A stretch of DNA of 64,000 nucleotides from Poecilobothrus nobilitatus (taxonomy: Eukaryota; Arthropoda; Insecta; Diptera; Dolichopodidae). Below the pieces are notes generated by a model. That model did no database searches, had not been told where the DNA came from, and saw only the letters and a program-made list of their open reading frames with translations. A program made the translations under genes and the position numbers. This document shows positions 35,250 through 46,732 of the stretch, one piece after another. Each line of letters begins with the position of its first letter. The first letter of the stretch is position 1. The stretch spans positions 28,412,496 through 28,476,495 of the forward strand of contig OX352774.1 of NCBI GenBank assembly GCA_947095535.1, given 5' to 3'.

Positions 35250-36388
35250 CAAGGTAGAATGTAAACCAACGGTTTTTAAAAGCGCACATTTCTAAAACTT
35301 AATACAAACTGTTTAGAATTGTGACTTGCACAAAAATTTGAAAATTTCATGTAATAAGAAAAAACGTGAAAATAGGACATTTTTGAAATTTTAAAGGGCC
35401 GTAAGTCCGGAATCCTATACAACTAAGATAAACCGTTAACACACGTAAAAATATATTATTGAATCTTTAATTTTCATGTCTTGCCGAAGAAAAATGTTTA
35501 CAGGTGCCTAAGTTACAGGTGTCTAAAAATAGCAAATTTTCAATTTTTGAGGCGTAATAACTCTTAAAGAAGGGGTGCTACCAAAAAATTTTCTGAGGAA
35601 ACTTGTACTAATTCTACTTAGTATAAGTTTAAAATTTCAGGTTCCTATCTAAAGGCGTGCCGGAGTTATGAAAGAAGAAATTTCATGCAAAACGTGGTTT
35701 TCACATAACGGTAAATTTAAATAGTAAATTACAAAATATTACATAATTGAATTTGAAGAGCTGCAATTTTGAAGTGCTGCAACTTTGAAACCCTTTACAA
35801 CTAAAATAAACCTTTAACACACGTAAAAATATATTACTGTAGCTTTAATTTTTATATTTTGCAGAAGTAAAATGTGCACAGGTTCCTAAGTTACAGGTGT
35901 TTAAAAATAACAAATTTTCAATTTTTGAGTCCTAATAGCTCATAAACAGGGGGTGGTCCAAAAAAAATTTCTGAACAAACTTATACTAATTCTGAAAGTT
36001 CTTTCTTGCCGCAAAATTTGGTTTTCACATAACTGTAAATTTAAATACTAAATTTAAAAAAATTGTATAATTTTGATATTAATTTACAAAGTTAAAAAAA
36101 ATACCTGTCGAATGACGTTTTCAGATTGAAAAAATCTTAAGCAGAACATAAGATATATGCATGTAAAAATAGGGCTTTTTCAAAGTTTGAGGGGCTGTAG
36201 CTCCGTAATGGATGGGGCTACATGAAAAAGTTGTTCCACAAAATTATTTTTTTTATGAGACCTACCCATGGGTAAAATTTTTTTTCTCTATCTTTAACGG
36301 TGTAGAAATTTTGTAAACAGACGGACGGACGGACAGAGTAAAACTAATAAGCACATTTTTTCAAAATTTTTTTGGAAATGTGCTAAAA
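35250..36388 (-). mobile_element. Repeat A, copy 5: longest, with internal duplication
   Basis: In plus-strand order it runs from CAAGGTAGAATGTAAACC to GGAAATGTGCTAAAA, the reverse of the 4332 copy, with the terminal hairpin intact (AGCACATTT...AAATGTGCT). It is about 330 bp longer because an internal segment is present twice: ACACGTAAAAATATATTA occurs at about 35441 and 35819, 378 bp apart, each followed by AAGTTACAGGTGT and the AATTTTCAATTTTTGAG region. GACGGACGGACGGACAG is the reverse of the TCCGTC block. No coding sequence. Confidence 0.85.
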
Positions 36389-37105
36389 ACTAATAAATTC
36401 AAATTTTCATTAATTAAATGAAATAAAATAATATATTTAATTATTATTTTATTTGATTTGATATATATAAATATAAATTATTATTCAATTGCATAAAAAT
36501 ATTTCAATTATACATTATATGAGTATAATTAGCCGAATTTCAGATTGCAAAACGTTATTTCACCTATTCTGCTTTCACTCATGGAAAATATTCGTAACTT
36601 TTCATTGGGTATAATTGGAAATTTCGCAAACGGTTGTTTGGCATAATGAAACAGTTGTGGAAAATGTATTATAAAATTTCTATGTCAAACATATGTTTTG
36701 CAAAATATATATTAAATTAAAGTCCTTTTAAAAGTTGCAAAAATATATAAAAATGTAAACTTATGAATTATATTAATGCAATTTTTGAAAAGTTTAAAAA
36801 GGTGATTTTTGAAAATTTCATTGAAGACAAATCAATAATGATTGTTTAATGATACATAATTTCAATAACTTAGTTTATTGTTATACGATTCTACTAAATT
36901 TGATGAAAATTAGGGATCGCACATTTTCAGAACATTATCTTGAAATAATGAAATAATTAGATTAGAATTGTCAAGTTGGGTGTTGTAAAAAAATTATATT
37001 AGTTGGAAAATCCTACATTTGATAGAAAAAAAACTATTTGTGGTTCTTTTGTTAAAATTGTATTTGTAAAATAAATAATTACAGGAGAAATGAACTGTGC
37101 CTTTG
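36389..37105. other. AT-rich DNA
   Basis: A more complex patch at 36530-36670 (TTTCACCTATTCTGCTTTCA, CGCAAACGGTTGTTTGGC) has no identity I can support. Confidence 0.35.
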
Positions 37106-37118
37106 AAATATATACACT

Positions 37119-37371
37119 TCTTTATTTATTTATTTATATCTAGGTACCGTGGTACATAAATGTACCAGGTAGCTATAACCCCTGTTTCCTGGTAAGAATG
37201 TGCGGTGTACGAGATATTATGATATATAAAGTATTTATATATTGCGATATATGAATATTTTTTTTTTTTTTAATTATAATTATTGTACCCAGCCGGGAAT
37301 CGAACCCGAGACCTCTCATTCCCTTATGAATGAGAAGTGGTGCGTGAACCACTGCACCAATGGCTGGATAA
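37119..37371 (-). mobile_element. tRNA-headed SINE (family 4) with perfect target duplication
   Basis: The minus-strand head at 37288-37367 folds like a tRNA: acceptor stem CCAGCC/GGCTGG, A box TTGGTGCAGTGGTTCACG, T arm CGGGTTCGATTCCCG. Its anticodon arm is replaced by a 7-bp stem, CTCATTC/GAATGAG. The body holds GTACACCGCACATTC and GGTAGCTACCTGG-like words, and the tail is (TAAA)n. A perfect 13-bp duplication, AAATATATACACT, flanks it at 37106-37118 and 37372-37384. The open frame at 37242-37514 is this element translated. Confidence 0.88.
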
Positions 37372-37384
37372 AAATATATACACT

Positions 37385-38446
37385 AAGTTTAAAAAGAACA
37401 TTAACATCTTTTTTTCGAAAATTTCTCTTTAAATTTTCATGCTTATCGTGCATAATTCTAAATTTCATAAACCGTATTTCTTTAAGAGCCTTTCAATATA
37501 TCCTTATCATCTAAACTAAACTGTACGCTTATATTAAATGTCCCATACTAAAGTGAGATTTTACTGGCGGTGGTTTTGGTTGGTTCTAATATATCTAAAA
37601 TCTAATATTATTTGGAGCAATTCATTTGGACACATTTTGAAAGTTTCCATCGACCACCCTCGTAAATAATAAAGAAGAAGTCATAGGGATGATGATAAAT
37701 GATTAAAAAAGCACCAATGAAACATAAAGACAATTTACAACGTATATAGATAACGGTTACTTTACTTAACAAATCAATAGTTCAAAAAAATTTCATTATC
37801 AAAAAGTATACAAATTTAAAATCATTTATAATAAACCAAACAAAAACTTGAAAAACTTTTAGGTCATAACAGGATCAGGTTATAAATAAACGAAATTATA
37901 TTGTTATAACGATAAAAGTAGAGTTCTATGAAACATATGTAGATCAAGAAACAAAAATTAGAATTCTATTTTATTTGCATGTACAACTTTATATATACCT
38001 AATTTACATGCGTATTTCATGTTGCCGATAATAATATATGCTTCTAGTTAAATAATATAATATGGGTTGGGTGTGCTTAGGTTTGGTGTTCCATTAATTT
38101 GATTTCATATTGTCCTTTTGACATTTGCTTTTTTTTTAATTTCGTAACTTCTTAAATAAATATAGAATTAATACGTAAAAGTGTCACTACTCATCATATC
38201 ATAATAAAAATTGCAATATTCTTTCAATCATTTATAAATTTTCTTGCATAAAAATTAAAACAGTTAGATAAATTATTAAAAAACAAAACAAAAAAACCTA
38301 AAATGTATTACTATATAGGATATATACGCATACAATTTATTATAGAATCTATATATACATAATTTATAGTTTGTGGATGTCCTTTTTGTCCTGTACAATA
38401 ATATAAAACTTCTGTTTTATATTATAAAAATTTGTAATAAAATTTC
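37385..38446. other. AT-rich DNA
   Basis: Nothing recognisable. Confidence 0.4.
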
Positions 38447-38659
38447 TTAATTTTTTTCTTTTTTTTTTAATTTTTTCTTTCTATTTACAGAAATGAAGTC
38501 ATAACCATAAGAATTCATTATGTCAATGATACGTTTTTTTTCATGCATAGCACCCGTTATAGGTAAAAATACATCTAAACATTGTGTATAGTCAGTCAAA
38601 TTATTATTATAACTGTTCAAAACCATGTGACGTCTTATTCCTTTTTTTTTTTTTACCAT
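38447..38659 (-). CDS. Unidentified coding-like segment
   Basis: The minus-strand frame contains a non-low-complexity stretch beginning HMVLNSYNNNLTDYTQCLDV and continuing with FLPITGAMHEKKRIIDIMN and SYGYDFISVNRK, flanked by lysine runs that are just poly(A). It could be an exon or a pseudogene piece: CT|GTAAAT would be a weak donor after ISV, and the upstream acceptor is unclear. On the plus strand the same DNA has a strong acceptor (TTTCTATTTACAG ending at 38490) and an AG|GTAAAA donor at 38562, giving a 72-nt open exon in one frame (NEVITIRIHYVNDTFFF...). Only one reading can be right. The plus reading is out of phase with the 22659 exon. I do not recognise either protein. Confidence 0.3.
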   Translation of the reverse strand: MVKKKKGIRRHMVLNSYNNNLTDYTQCLDVFLPITGAMHEKKRIIDIMNSYGYDFISVNRKKKLKKKEKN

Positions 38660-39014
38660 GTCATAATATTGTAATGTTGGGTGATAGAAATATTGTTTAT
38701 AAATTTATTTCAATTTAATATAAATTTATTTTTGTATTAAATTGAATTTTATTATTATTTAAAAATAAAACAACAAAAAAAAAACAAAAATCCATTAACA
38801 GATATATTATACACTATACACTCTATAATCTAATCTATAATCTAAAAAAATTTACTATCTATAATGTGCTATATATGATTTATTTTGTATAATTAAATGT
38901 CTATTTGTTATAAATAATATAAAATTTTAAAATTCAAAAATTTATTAATTATTTTTTTTAGTTCAATTCAAGAAGAAAAATTTAGCAATATAAATTGCAG
39001 ACAATTAATTTTTA

Positions 39015-39362
39015 TTATTGATGATCAAAGTTTAAAAAAAAATTCAATAACAGTATATTTTTTAAAATATATATATGTCTAATAAATATGGCACAGCATT
39101 TCTTTTTATATGCAGTTATATAGAAATTAAATTGTTTAAAAAGTAAAATATATTTAATTGGTTCACTATTACAAAAAGAATGAAGATCATTTTTGATTCT
39201 TATATTATAAGAACTACAATATTCTTTAAAAACTTTAATAGTCCAAGTACTTGCAATAGATTTCACTATACGCGACACTTTCAAATGTAAATATTCTTTT
39301 TTCTTCTTTACCTTATAAAATTTTAGTTTTTGTTTCCCATCTCTAATTTTTAATTTTCTCTA
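39015..39362 (-). CDS. Unidentified Lys-rich coding-like segment
   Basis: A minus-strand open frame without an obvious ATG; read from about 39362 it gives RKLKIRDGKQKLKFYKVKKK, then EYLHLKVSRIVKSIASTWT, IKVFKEYCSSYNIRIKND and LHSFCNSEPIKY before becoming hydrophobic and low-complexity. Mixed composition in the first two thirds suggests decayed coding sequence, possibly from the same source as the 38447-38659 segment 350 bp downstream on the same strand. It lies between a SINE and the latter; no family could be assigned. Confidence 0.25.
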
Positions 39363-39443
39363 ACGTCCTACGTAGATTTTTTTATCTATATTGTTTAGTA
39401 AAGTCATCGTTCTATTATTTACTTTCTATTCATAGTTATAGTT

Positions 39444-39680
39444 TTTTTTTTTTTTTTTATATTATACCGTCTAGATATAAATATCTGCCGATATTTTTTA
39501 GAACCCTTTTGCCTTTAGCATGTGGGCCATCTTGGTATAAGTATTCAATTATAATTATATTTAATATTTTGTTTAAATTATTTTATTATATTTTATATAT
39601 TATTTTTGACCTGACCGGGGTTTGAACTCGATACCTTTCGTCAGAAAGACCGGTGACTTATGCACTGCACCATTGTTCAG
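39444..39680 (-). mobile_element. tRNA-headed SINE (family 3), copy 2
   Basis: Closely matches the 909-1149 element along its whole length: AGATATAAATATCTGCCGAT, TAGCATGTGGGCCAT, TATAAGTATTCAATTATAAT, then a head with B box GAGTTCAAACCCC and A box GGTGCAGTGCATAAGTC. A perfect 12-bp duplication, ATAGTTATAGTT, flanks it at 39432-39443 and 39681-39692. Confidence 0.88.
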
Positions 39681-39692
39681 ATAGTTATAGTT

Positions 39693-40481
39693 ATTTTTTT
39701 GCCAAAATTGTCGGCAAATAGTTATGAAATTCTAATTTTTCTATTTTTTTATTCCTTCGGAATTTATTCTCGTTAGATCTTTTACATTACAAATTTTTTT
39801 CTGCATAATTTATTTTCAAAAATTCTTTTAAAAAACTAGAAGAATTTGTATATTGATTTTGACACAATTTATTGTATGTTAACTGCCCTACAGTCAAGAC
39901 ACAACGATAGTTTTATTTTTTATTTTTATTATTTTAGTTTTATTTGATATTTTCTAAGGGGTATATTGTAATCATCAATTGATTAAAATTTGATCCATTC
40001 TACTTCTTTATGACACAATGGTGGTATGTAATATTTCGTCCTTTCATTCTTTTATTTTAAAAATAGTCATTTTTAGTTTTTAGATACTCATAAGAATGTT
40101 TACAATGTTGTCAAAAAATTATCATTATTATTATCCTTTTTCATAAAACTTATAGTCCTTTTTGTATAATTATATTATAATAATTTTTCATTAATTTTTT
40201 TATTTATAATTTTCCTACACACAAAAACAAAAATTAAATTAATATTATTCACGAATTTGAATAAAACTCATTCTACGACTCTAAACACTATTAATTGGTA
40301 CAGTCATACATTTTAGCTATAGAAGTTTTAAAGTCAAATATTAAAGGTACTTCTAAAGGTATTTGTTGTAATGACCACAGTATCTTTTTGAGAGCTTATT
40401 ACTTGAGCTTTGAAATACTTAAACTTAAAAATTTAAAATTAGTTAAACAAAAAAATTATATATTATGTAACAATTAATAAC
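39693..40481. other. AT-rich DNA with an isolated transposon-end word
   Basis: TATTAATTGGTACAGT at 40289-40304 repeats the left end of the following Tc1-type element in the same orientation. It may be an end of a second, deleted copy. Nothing else is recognisable. Confidence 0.4.
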
Positions 40482-41160
40482 ATGTATTTAAGTTAAATAA
40501 AAAAATTGACCATTAATAATTGGTACAGTTACTTAAAAAATAATTGAAATTATGATACGTCACCTTTAGCTTTAATAACGGCTTCCATTTAAGCGGGCAT
40601 AGTTGAAACGAGTTTTTCACATTCATCTGGTGTAATAGATTCACAGATTTCCTGATTTTTTTCTTTTAAACTTACGACTGTAAACTGTGGATCATTTCTT
40701 AATCGATATTTCATGATTTCCCATAATGATTTGATCGGATTAATATCTGGGCTGGATGATGGCCAATCCAAAACATCAATATTATAATTCACCAACCAGA
40801 TTTTAGTTATTTTAGAAGTATGGTATGAGGCTCCATTTTGTTGAAAAATAAATTCTTCATAATATGATGTTAAGTATGGTAAGGATGAAATTAAATTATC
40901 TCTCAAAAATGTTGATGTATTTTTGAGCGTTTATTGTGCAAATTGGCTGTCGGACGTACCATGATGATATAATTATGAATAAAATGAATAAATTAAAAAT
41001 AAATTCAATTTAAATCAATTAAATTTTTCTTTTATTTTTAATAACTGTTACATTTTTAATCAATTTGTCATAAACAAGTATTGCTTTTTACTGTAACTTT
41101 CAAATAGTCATCGTTGTATCAATTATTTATGGTCAATTTGTTTTCTTAAATTAAATACAT
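40482..41160 (-). mobile_element. Deleted Tc1-type transposon with inverted ends
   Basis: Outer segments 40482-40529 and 41113-41160 are inverted repeats matching at 40 of 48 positions, ending in AAATACAT at each outer edge. Between them lies only the C-terminal third of a transposase, read on the minus strand. The element is therefore about 0.68 kb instead of the usual 1.3-1.7 kb, with the N-terminal DNA-binding domain and first catalytic Asp deleted. Exact TA target sites could not be fixed by eye. Confidence 0.75.
40540..40906 (-). pseudogene. Tc1/mariner transposase C-terminal fragment, inactive
   Basis: Tc1-family transposases cut and paste DNA through a DDE triad. The fragment shows EEFIFQQNGASYHTSK where the family has FQQDNAPCHTSK, so the second Asp is Asn. 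It continues WLVNYNIDVLDWPSSSPDIN then PIKSLWEIMKYRLRN where the family has NPIENLW, so the catalytic Glu is Lys. Then come LKEKNQEICESITPDECEKL and VSTMPA followed by TAA, where members usually have Arg; the frame continues MEAVIKAKGDVS and stops. Two catalytic residues lost, one premature stop and the missing N-terminus make this a dead pseudogene. Length is about 117 codons against about 340 in the family. Confidence 0.93.
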
Positions 41161-41169
41161 ATAATTCTT

Positions 41170-44100
41170 ATATATATAATATAATTTTTTTTGTCTAACT
41201 TTTTCTAACTTTGAAGTTTAATTATTTTGAAGCTGAAATAATAGGCTTTCAAAAAGGTTATATGGGCCTTAATAAATTCTTTTAGAAGAATCCGAAATAT
41301 TGAACGCAAATATATTCATAGTTAAAATATGTGCCGGTACGAATTAATAGTGGTTAGTGCTCGTATATATTTTATCTTTTTCTTATTTTCTTCTTTAGTT
41401 ATTTGTTATTTTTTTTTTTCTTTTTTGTATTTTTCTTCTTTGTTTATTTCATTTTTACTGTTACTACTCGGAAAAAGAAAATAAAAGGAAAAAAAAAAAA
41501 AACAGATATTCATACATATAAATCATATTATTTTTTTTATTTCTTTATGTTACCATAGAGTTCGCTGTTAGCAATAGAAATATAATTATTAAATTATACT
41601 ATACGCATAGTATAAAAGAAAATTAAGAATACATTTTTTTTTTTTTTAACTTTATTTTTGTCATAAATTGAGGGTCGTTTGTTGTTTTATTTTGATATGA
41701 AATTTGCGTGATCTAATGAGAGAAAATTAACTTTGTTTAATAGGAAAACAAAATTGAAGAAAAATTTTTCATTGCTTTTTTTAAATAATTTTTTTTTTTT
41801 TTTTTGGCTTTTTAAGTTTTTTATGCATCAAGGTTAGCCGCCACCAAAAAGGCACATTATATTATTATAAGAAAAAAAATTTTAAATTGAAAATTATTGA
41901 AAATAAAAAAAAATAAATATTTTGACAGACATTTGAAAAATGCATGATGTGCGTATTGTGTGTATTATTAGTTGTGAAAATTTTGTGTGTATGTAGATAT
42001 AAAGCATTTTTGAAAATTATAAAAAAACTTTTAGACTTTTGTCTTTTTGGCACTAAAATCAATAATTTTTATTTTTTTTTCTATTTATTATTATTATATA
42101 TTTCCGATTTTAATTATCATAACATATACACATTACACACTATATACATTCACACATCATAATATATAAATGAATTTATTTTATAATATTAAATTATTGT
42201 TATTTTGATTGCTACAGGGTTATTTTGAAAATAAAATAAAAAAAATCGAAGTAATGTAAGTTTTGTTGCAAATATACAAAAAATTGACGTATATACCACT
42301 TATTTTTCTTACATGTCCTTTAAATAATCACTTTGATTCTATAGTGTGCAAAAGGATATTTTACGATAAAGTAATCAAAAACAGAAAATTAAAATAATAG
42401 AATATCAATCTTTAATTACAACAATTTTAAAATACGCTTGTTGCGCTGATTTTATTTAATGTAAAGCGCTACAGTGCAATGTAGTTGTTTTGGAAATTTG
42501 AAAGAAAATGTGTTAGACTGTATACATAAATAAAGTTGGAAAACTTGAAATCAATTATCTTCATTTTTATTCTAAAAAATATATTTTTGAAAAAGCTTAA
42601 GTATATCGTGTTCTCATTAGAAAAAATTTTAATAGAATAATAGATCTGCTACTATAGTGTTCGAAAATTGTCAAATCTTTAGAATATATGTTTTTCTACA
42701 ACTATCAATATATACAACAAACTTTAAAAAATGACTTTATTGTGTCTGAGAATTTTATATTGAAATTAATTCGACATGAATGGTTATATACAGAATTAGG
42801 AATAATTCTTAATATTATTTCACATACAATAATAGAAGGGTTACATGTAAAAGAATGACTAATGATCCATAATTTGAGAGTTCTTTTATTTTCAAATATG
42901 ATATTTATAATAGAGGTAAAAAAATATTCAAAGAAATATTTTAGTGGTAAGAGGATATTTATAACGAAAATTAGTAATCATACAAAAGAATTAATTTTTT
43001 TCTTTCTTTTCCTCATTTAAAAATAATGTAAATAATTTGGGGTGGGTTAGATGTTGTTTTTTTAGTATTCAATTTTATTTTATGAAAAATATAATAAATA
43101 ATTTTTGTTTTTACAATATTTTTCAAGAAAATAAAACATAAATAATAATTTTATTGATAACTATAGAAATATTGTAAAATAAATTGAATAATTTTTAGAT
43201 ATATTTTAAATATAATATAAAAATTTTATTACACGATACAACAGTGTTCATCAACATAAAATTGAATAAATTTGTGAAAATCAAGTGACTGTTGAACATA
43301 CGTTGTAACATATATTTGCTGTACAGGTGAAACAATAGATTTCTTTGTTAGAAAAATTCTTAGTTTGGTTTGGTTCAGTAGAGTTTTGTTAAGTTTAGTG
43401 ACATTTAAAATGTTAAATATAAAACTAAAATAATAGAAACTCTTTTCTGTGTTTGAACATTTACCTTCACCTTTATTTTAATAGAAAAAACTTTAATTCA
43501 CAACATTCCTTTCGAAAAATTTTATTGGGTTTAATTATAATTGTTTTTTGTTTTTGTTTATTTTATAATTTATTTAAATTTCGAGAACAGTTTTTGGTAG
43601 ACAAAATCAAAACCTAAAATTTAACAAGCAGCAAAATCTAAAACTTTTTAAAACAACTTAAAACGTTTTAAACTGGTTTTGATTAACATATAAACAAAAT
43701 ATTGAACAATTAAATAAATGGTCTGAATATATTCAACTGCCTGTATACAATCGTCCGTTAAAAGTCGTTTCGTGTACATATTGTGGTTAGCATCGTTTAA
43801 GCATGGAATCAATTTTATTATTATTTAAAAATTTTTTTTTTAAATATCGATGTTTCATTTTTATATAAATACTAAAATAATATTGTAAATAAAGAAATAG
43901 CACAAAACCACTGTTATGAGTATTTTTGATTAAAATATGTTTTCCCTCCATATAGAAAGTTTTCAAATTTCCATTCGAAAATAATTTTTGTAGTAAATAA
44001 CAGATTTTTAAAATCTTTACATTAAAAAGTTAAGAAATGAATGCATAAATATTTTTGTTGAACAAAAATTATTATCAGATTGTATTGTATAATCAACAAT

Positions 44101-46546
44101 GTCACATCAAGACAATATCTTATCAATTTTAGTTTATTGCAAGTTGATTCAATCATTGAACAAGATTGTTATTTTTTAAAATTATTTGTTAACATGAACT
44201 AAACCAATTTTTTAAATAAAATTTTCTCATAGATCTTCTTCAATATACGCATTTTGCGCCGCATTAATTATATTGCTTTATAGTATAAAATTTTAATTTT
44301 GAAATTCCCCGCTGATATCGTATAGCGTTAGGTTTCATAAATTTGATGTCTAAATCATATTCACATTTTTTATATATACTTAATATGATTGTAAAAATAT
44401 AAGTTTTACAGGCATTTTTCATATAATATCATTAATTTATTTTCTAATCGTTTAAAATTATTTAATTAACTTATTGAAAACAAAAGAACTCAGCTACCAT
44501 TTATGCAATATTACAATCTTTAAACAATATTTTTATAAAATTTCCCAAAGAAGCTTTAATCGATGATTTAAGAATTTTTAGTTTCTATTAAAATTAATAA
44601 TATAGGGCATTTTTTTCTAAAATATTTTATTAATCCTAAGTATAATAAATACGATTATGCAGTTCATCTGATCATTTTTAAAGAGCCTATAATTTAAGAA
44701 TACGCTATAGTTGAAGTAGATCTAATTTGATTTTAATTTAAACTTACAAAAAAAAAAAAAAGAAAATAGCTTTTTATGAAAAGAAAATTTGTTTTTTATA
44801 AAAATAAAAATAGTATATAAATTTGTTAAGATTTCGTGCATCCTGTATCATAAATTTTCTTTAAATTAAAACACCTCTATTAAAAAATATATTATATTTT
44901 TGACATGAAATCGCTGTTTTCTGTCCGTTTTTTTTATTTTCAAAATTATTACAACTTTAAAAGAAAGAAAAAAAAGATTTACAACCTTATGTTTTTCTGC
45001 ATCAATATAATAAAAAAATTTATTTAGTTTAAAACTATATATTTTATTTTTATTTTAACAAAAATTAAGATCAGATTTATTTTTTAGTAGAAGTAGGAGT
45101 AGTAATTAAAAATTTATGTTAATATATTCTGTTAACAAGAAGTTTTTTATTACATTTTTTCAATTATAATTTCTTAAATTTAGATTATGAAAATATCTAT
45201 ATTAAAATTGTTCATTGTTAAAATGTTGTTAGCTGTTCAACTTTATTTCTATAAATTCAAATTGAGAATGACATTTGTGACATTTGTGACAAATGACATT
45301 TGTTTCTTTAAATGTAAATTCTGTGATAATATAATTATAATCCTATTGTATTGTTAATAATATGACTAAAATATGAGAACTTATATGTGTGACTGAACTG
45401 TTTTTTACAGAATAAATCAATAAATTTTTTTGAAAAAGGATATCTTGATTTCAAAAATCATAATTAATATATCCACAATAAAAATTTCAACTTTTAATTA
45501 AAAAGGCAATAGAGCTCCTAAAGTTTTAAGATGTCAATAAAAAAAAAACTACCATTACTACTGTAGCAAAACTAAACTAAAATATTTTAATACGTTTAAA
45601 AAAAAACGTCCTACTAAGATTTACATTCTATATATTTTATAATATGTAATAAAAATAATTTTAATTACTTGTATCAATCTGTATACAACCAATATAAAAG
45701 GGTCAATGAATTTTCCAACTGAAAATAAAATTAATTTACAAAAAAAATATAAATAATATGCGAAATATTGGCAAAATAAAAATTTAAATATAAATGGCAA
45801 TTCTGGGCACTCTGCTGAATTTTTTTTTTTTTTGAAATTAATTAAAAAGAAAATCGGATATTGACATATCATTTAAATTTGTTTTTATGTTTTTTGTTTT
45901 TTTTTACATTTTCATCAGCAAAGAAAATTATTTAATTATAGCTCAAAATTTTATTGACTTTTTTTTTTGGTTTATTTTGGAAAAAAAAAAAAAACTGAAT
46001 CTTGAAAAAAAAAATTTTGATTTGGATCAAATGAAAAAATTTGTATAAAATTAAATTTGAACGAAATTTCATTTATTTCCAAAATGAAAAAAAAAAATGA
46101 AAAATAAAAGAAAAACTCTTAATCTTTTGCCAGCCAAAATTTATTTTTAGAAATTATTTCCTGCTAAAATTTTTTTTTTACTCGCTTTTCAAAATTGCAA
46201 AAACAAAAAACAAAAATTCTCTTCAATTTATCAATAAATTTTTATAGTTAAATAGTATTTCAGTCTCTTTTTGCATCTTTAAAAACTAAACATTTTTTTT
46301 TTTAAATTATTTTTAAATAAAAGGAAGTCTTTACATAAAATATTCAGACTATATTATATTAATTTTACATATTATGTACATAGAAAACGTGCAGATAATT
46401 TAAAATTTTTTTTTATATTTAATTTGTTTTTTTATTTTGAATTAAATTTATAATTAATTGAAATATTTTAATAAAAATAATGTATAGAATTTTATTTACC
46501 TTCAAAATTTAATTTTTAATCATTTAAAATAACTGCTTATAAAATT
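41170..46546. other. AT-rich DNA without a recognised gene
   Basis: In 5.4 kb I found no gene. Long T/A runs dominate. Overlapping open frames near 41865-42162 on both strands are low-complexity. TGACATTTG repeats in short tandem at 45269-45300. The CG-containing patch at 44245-44265 (CGCATTTTGCGCCGC) and one at 42435-42480 are unexplained. Confidence 0.45.
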
Positions 46547-46732
46547 ATTAGTATTGTTTGCGTTCCTTTTACAGAGTAAACTACTCTTTTCTACTTCCAA
46601 CTATATTCCTAACTACACCTACCTTTGAGAAAGAGTAAATCGGGGTAAATACGATTATGTTAAGTTAGCGTTCCATTTACCAACTACTCCCAACTACTCT
46701 TTTCGTGTAAAAGGAATGCTAACATTACTAAT
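46547..46732. mobile_element. 186-bp MITE
   Basis: Ends carry a 27-bp inverted repeat with 24 matches: the left begins ATTAGTATTGTTTGCGTTCC, the right (reversed) ATTAGTAATGTTAGCATTCC, and both continue TTTTACA. Inside, GTTAGCGTTCCATTTAC repeats part of the end and AACTACTC occurs three times. No coding capacity. Superfamily unknown. Confidence 0.8.

Noticed and set aside
41865..42162. Overlapping open frames on both strands
   Set aside because: Low-complexity, no motif, no splice sites or promoter; expected by chance in AT-rich DNA.
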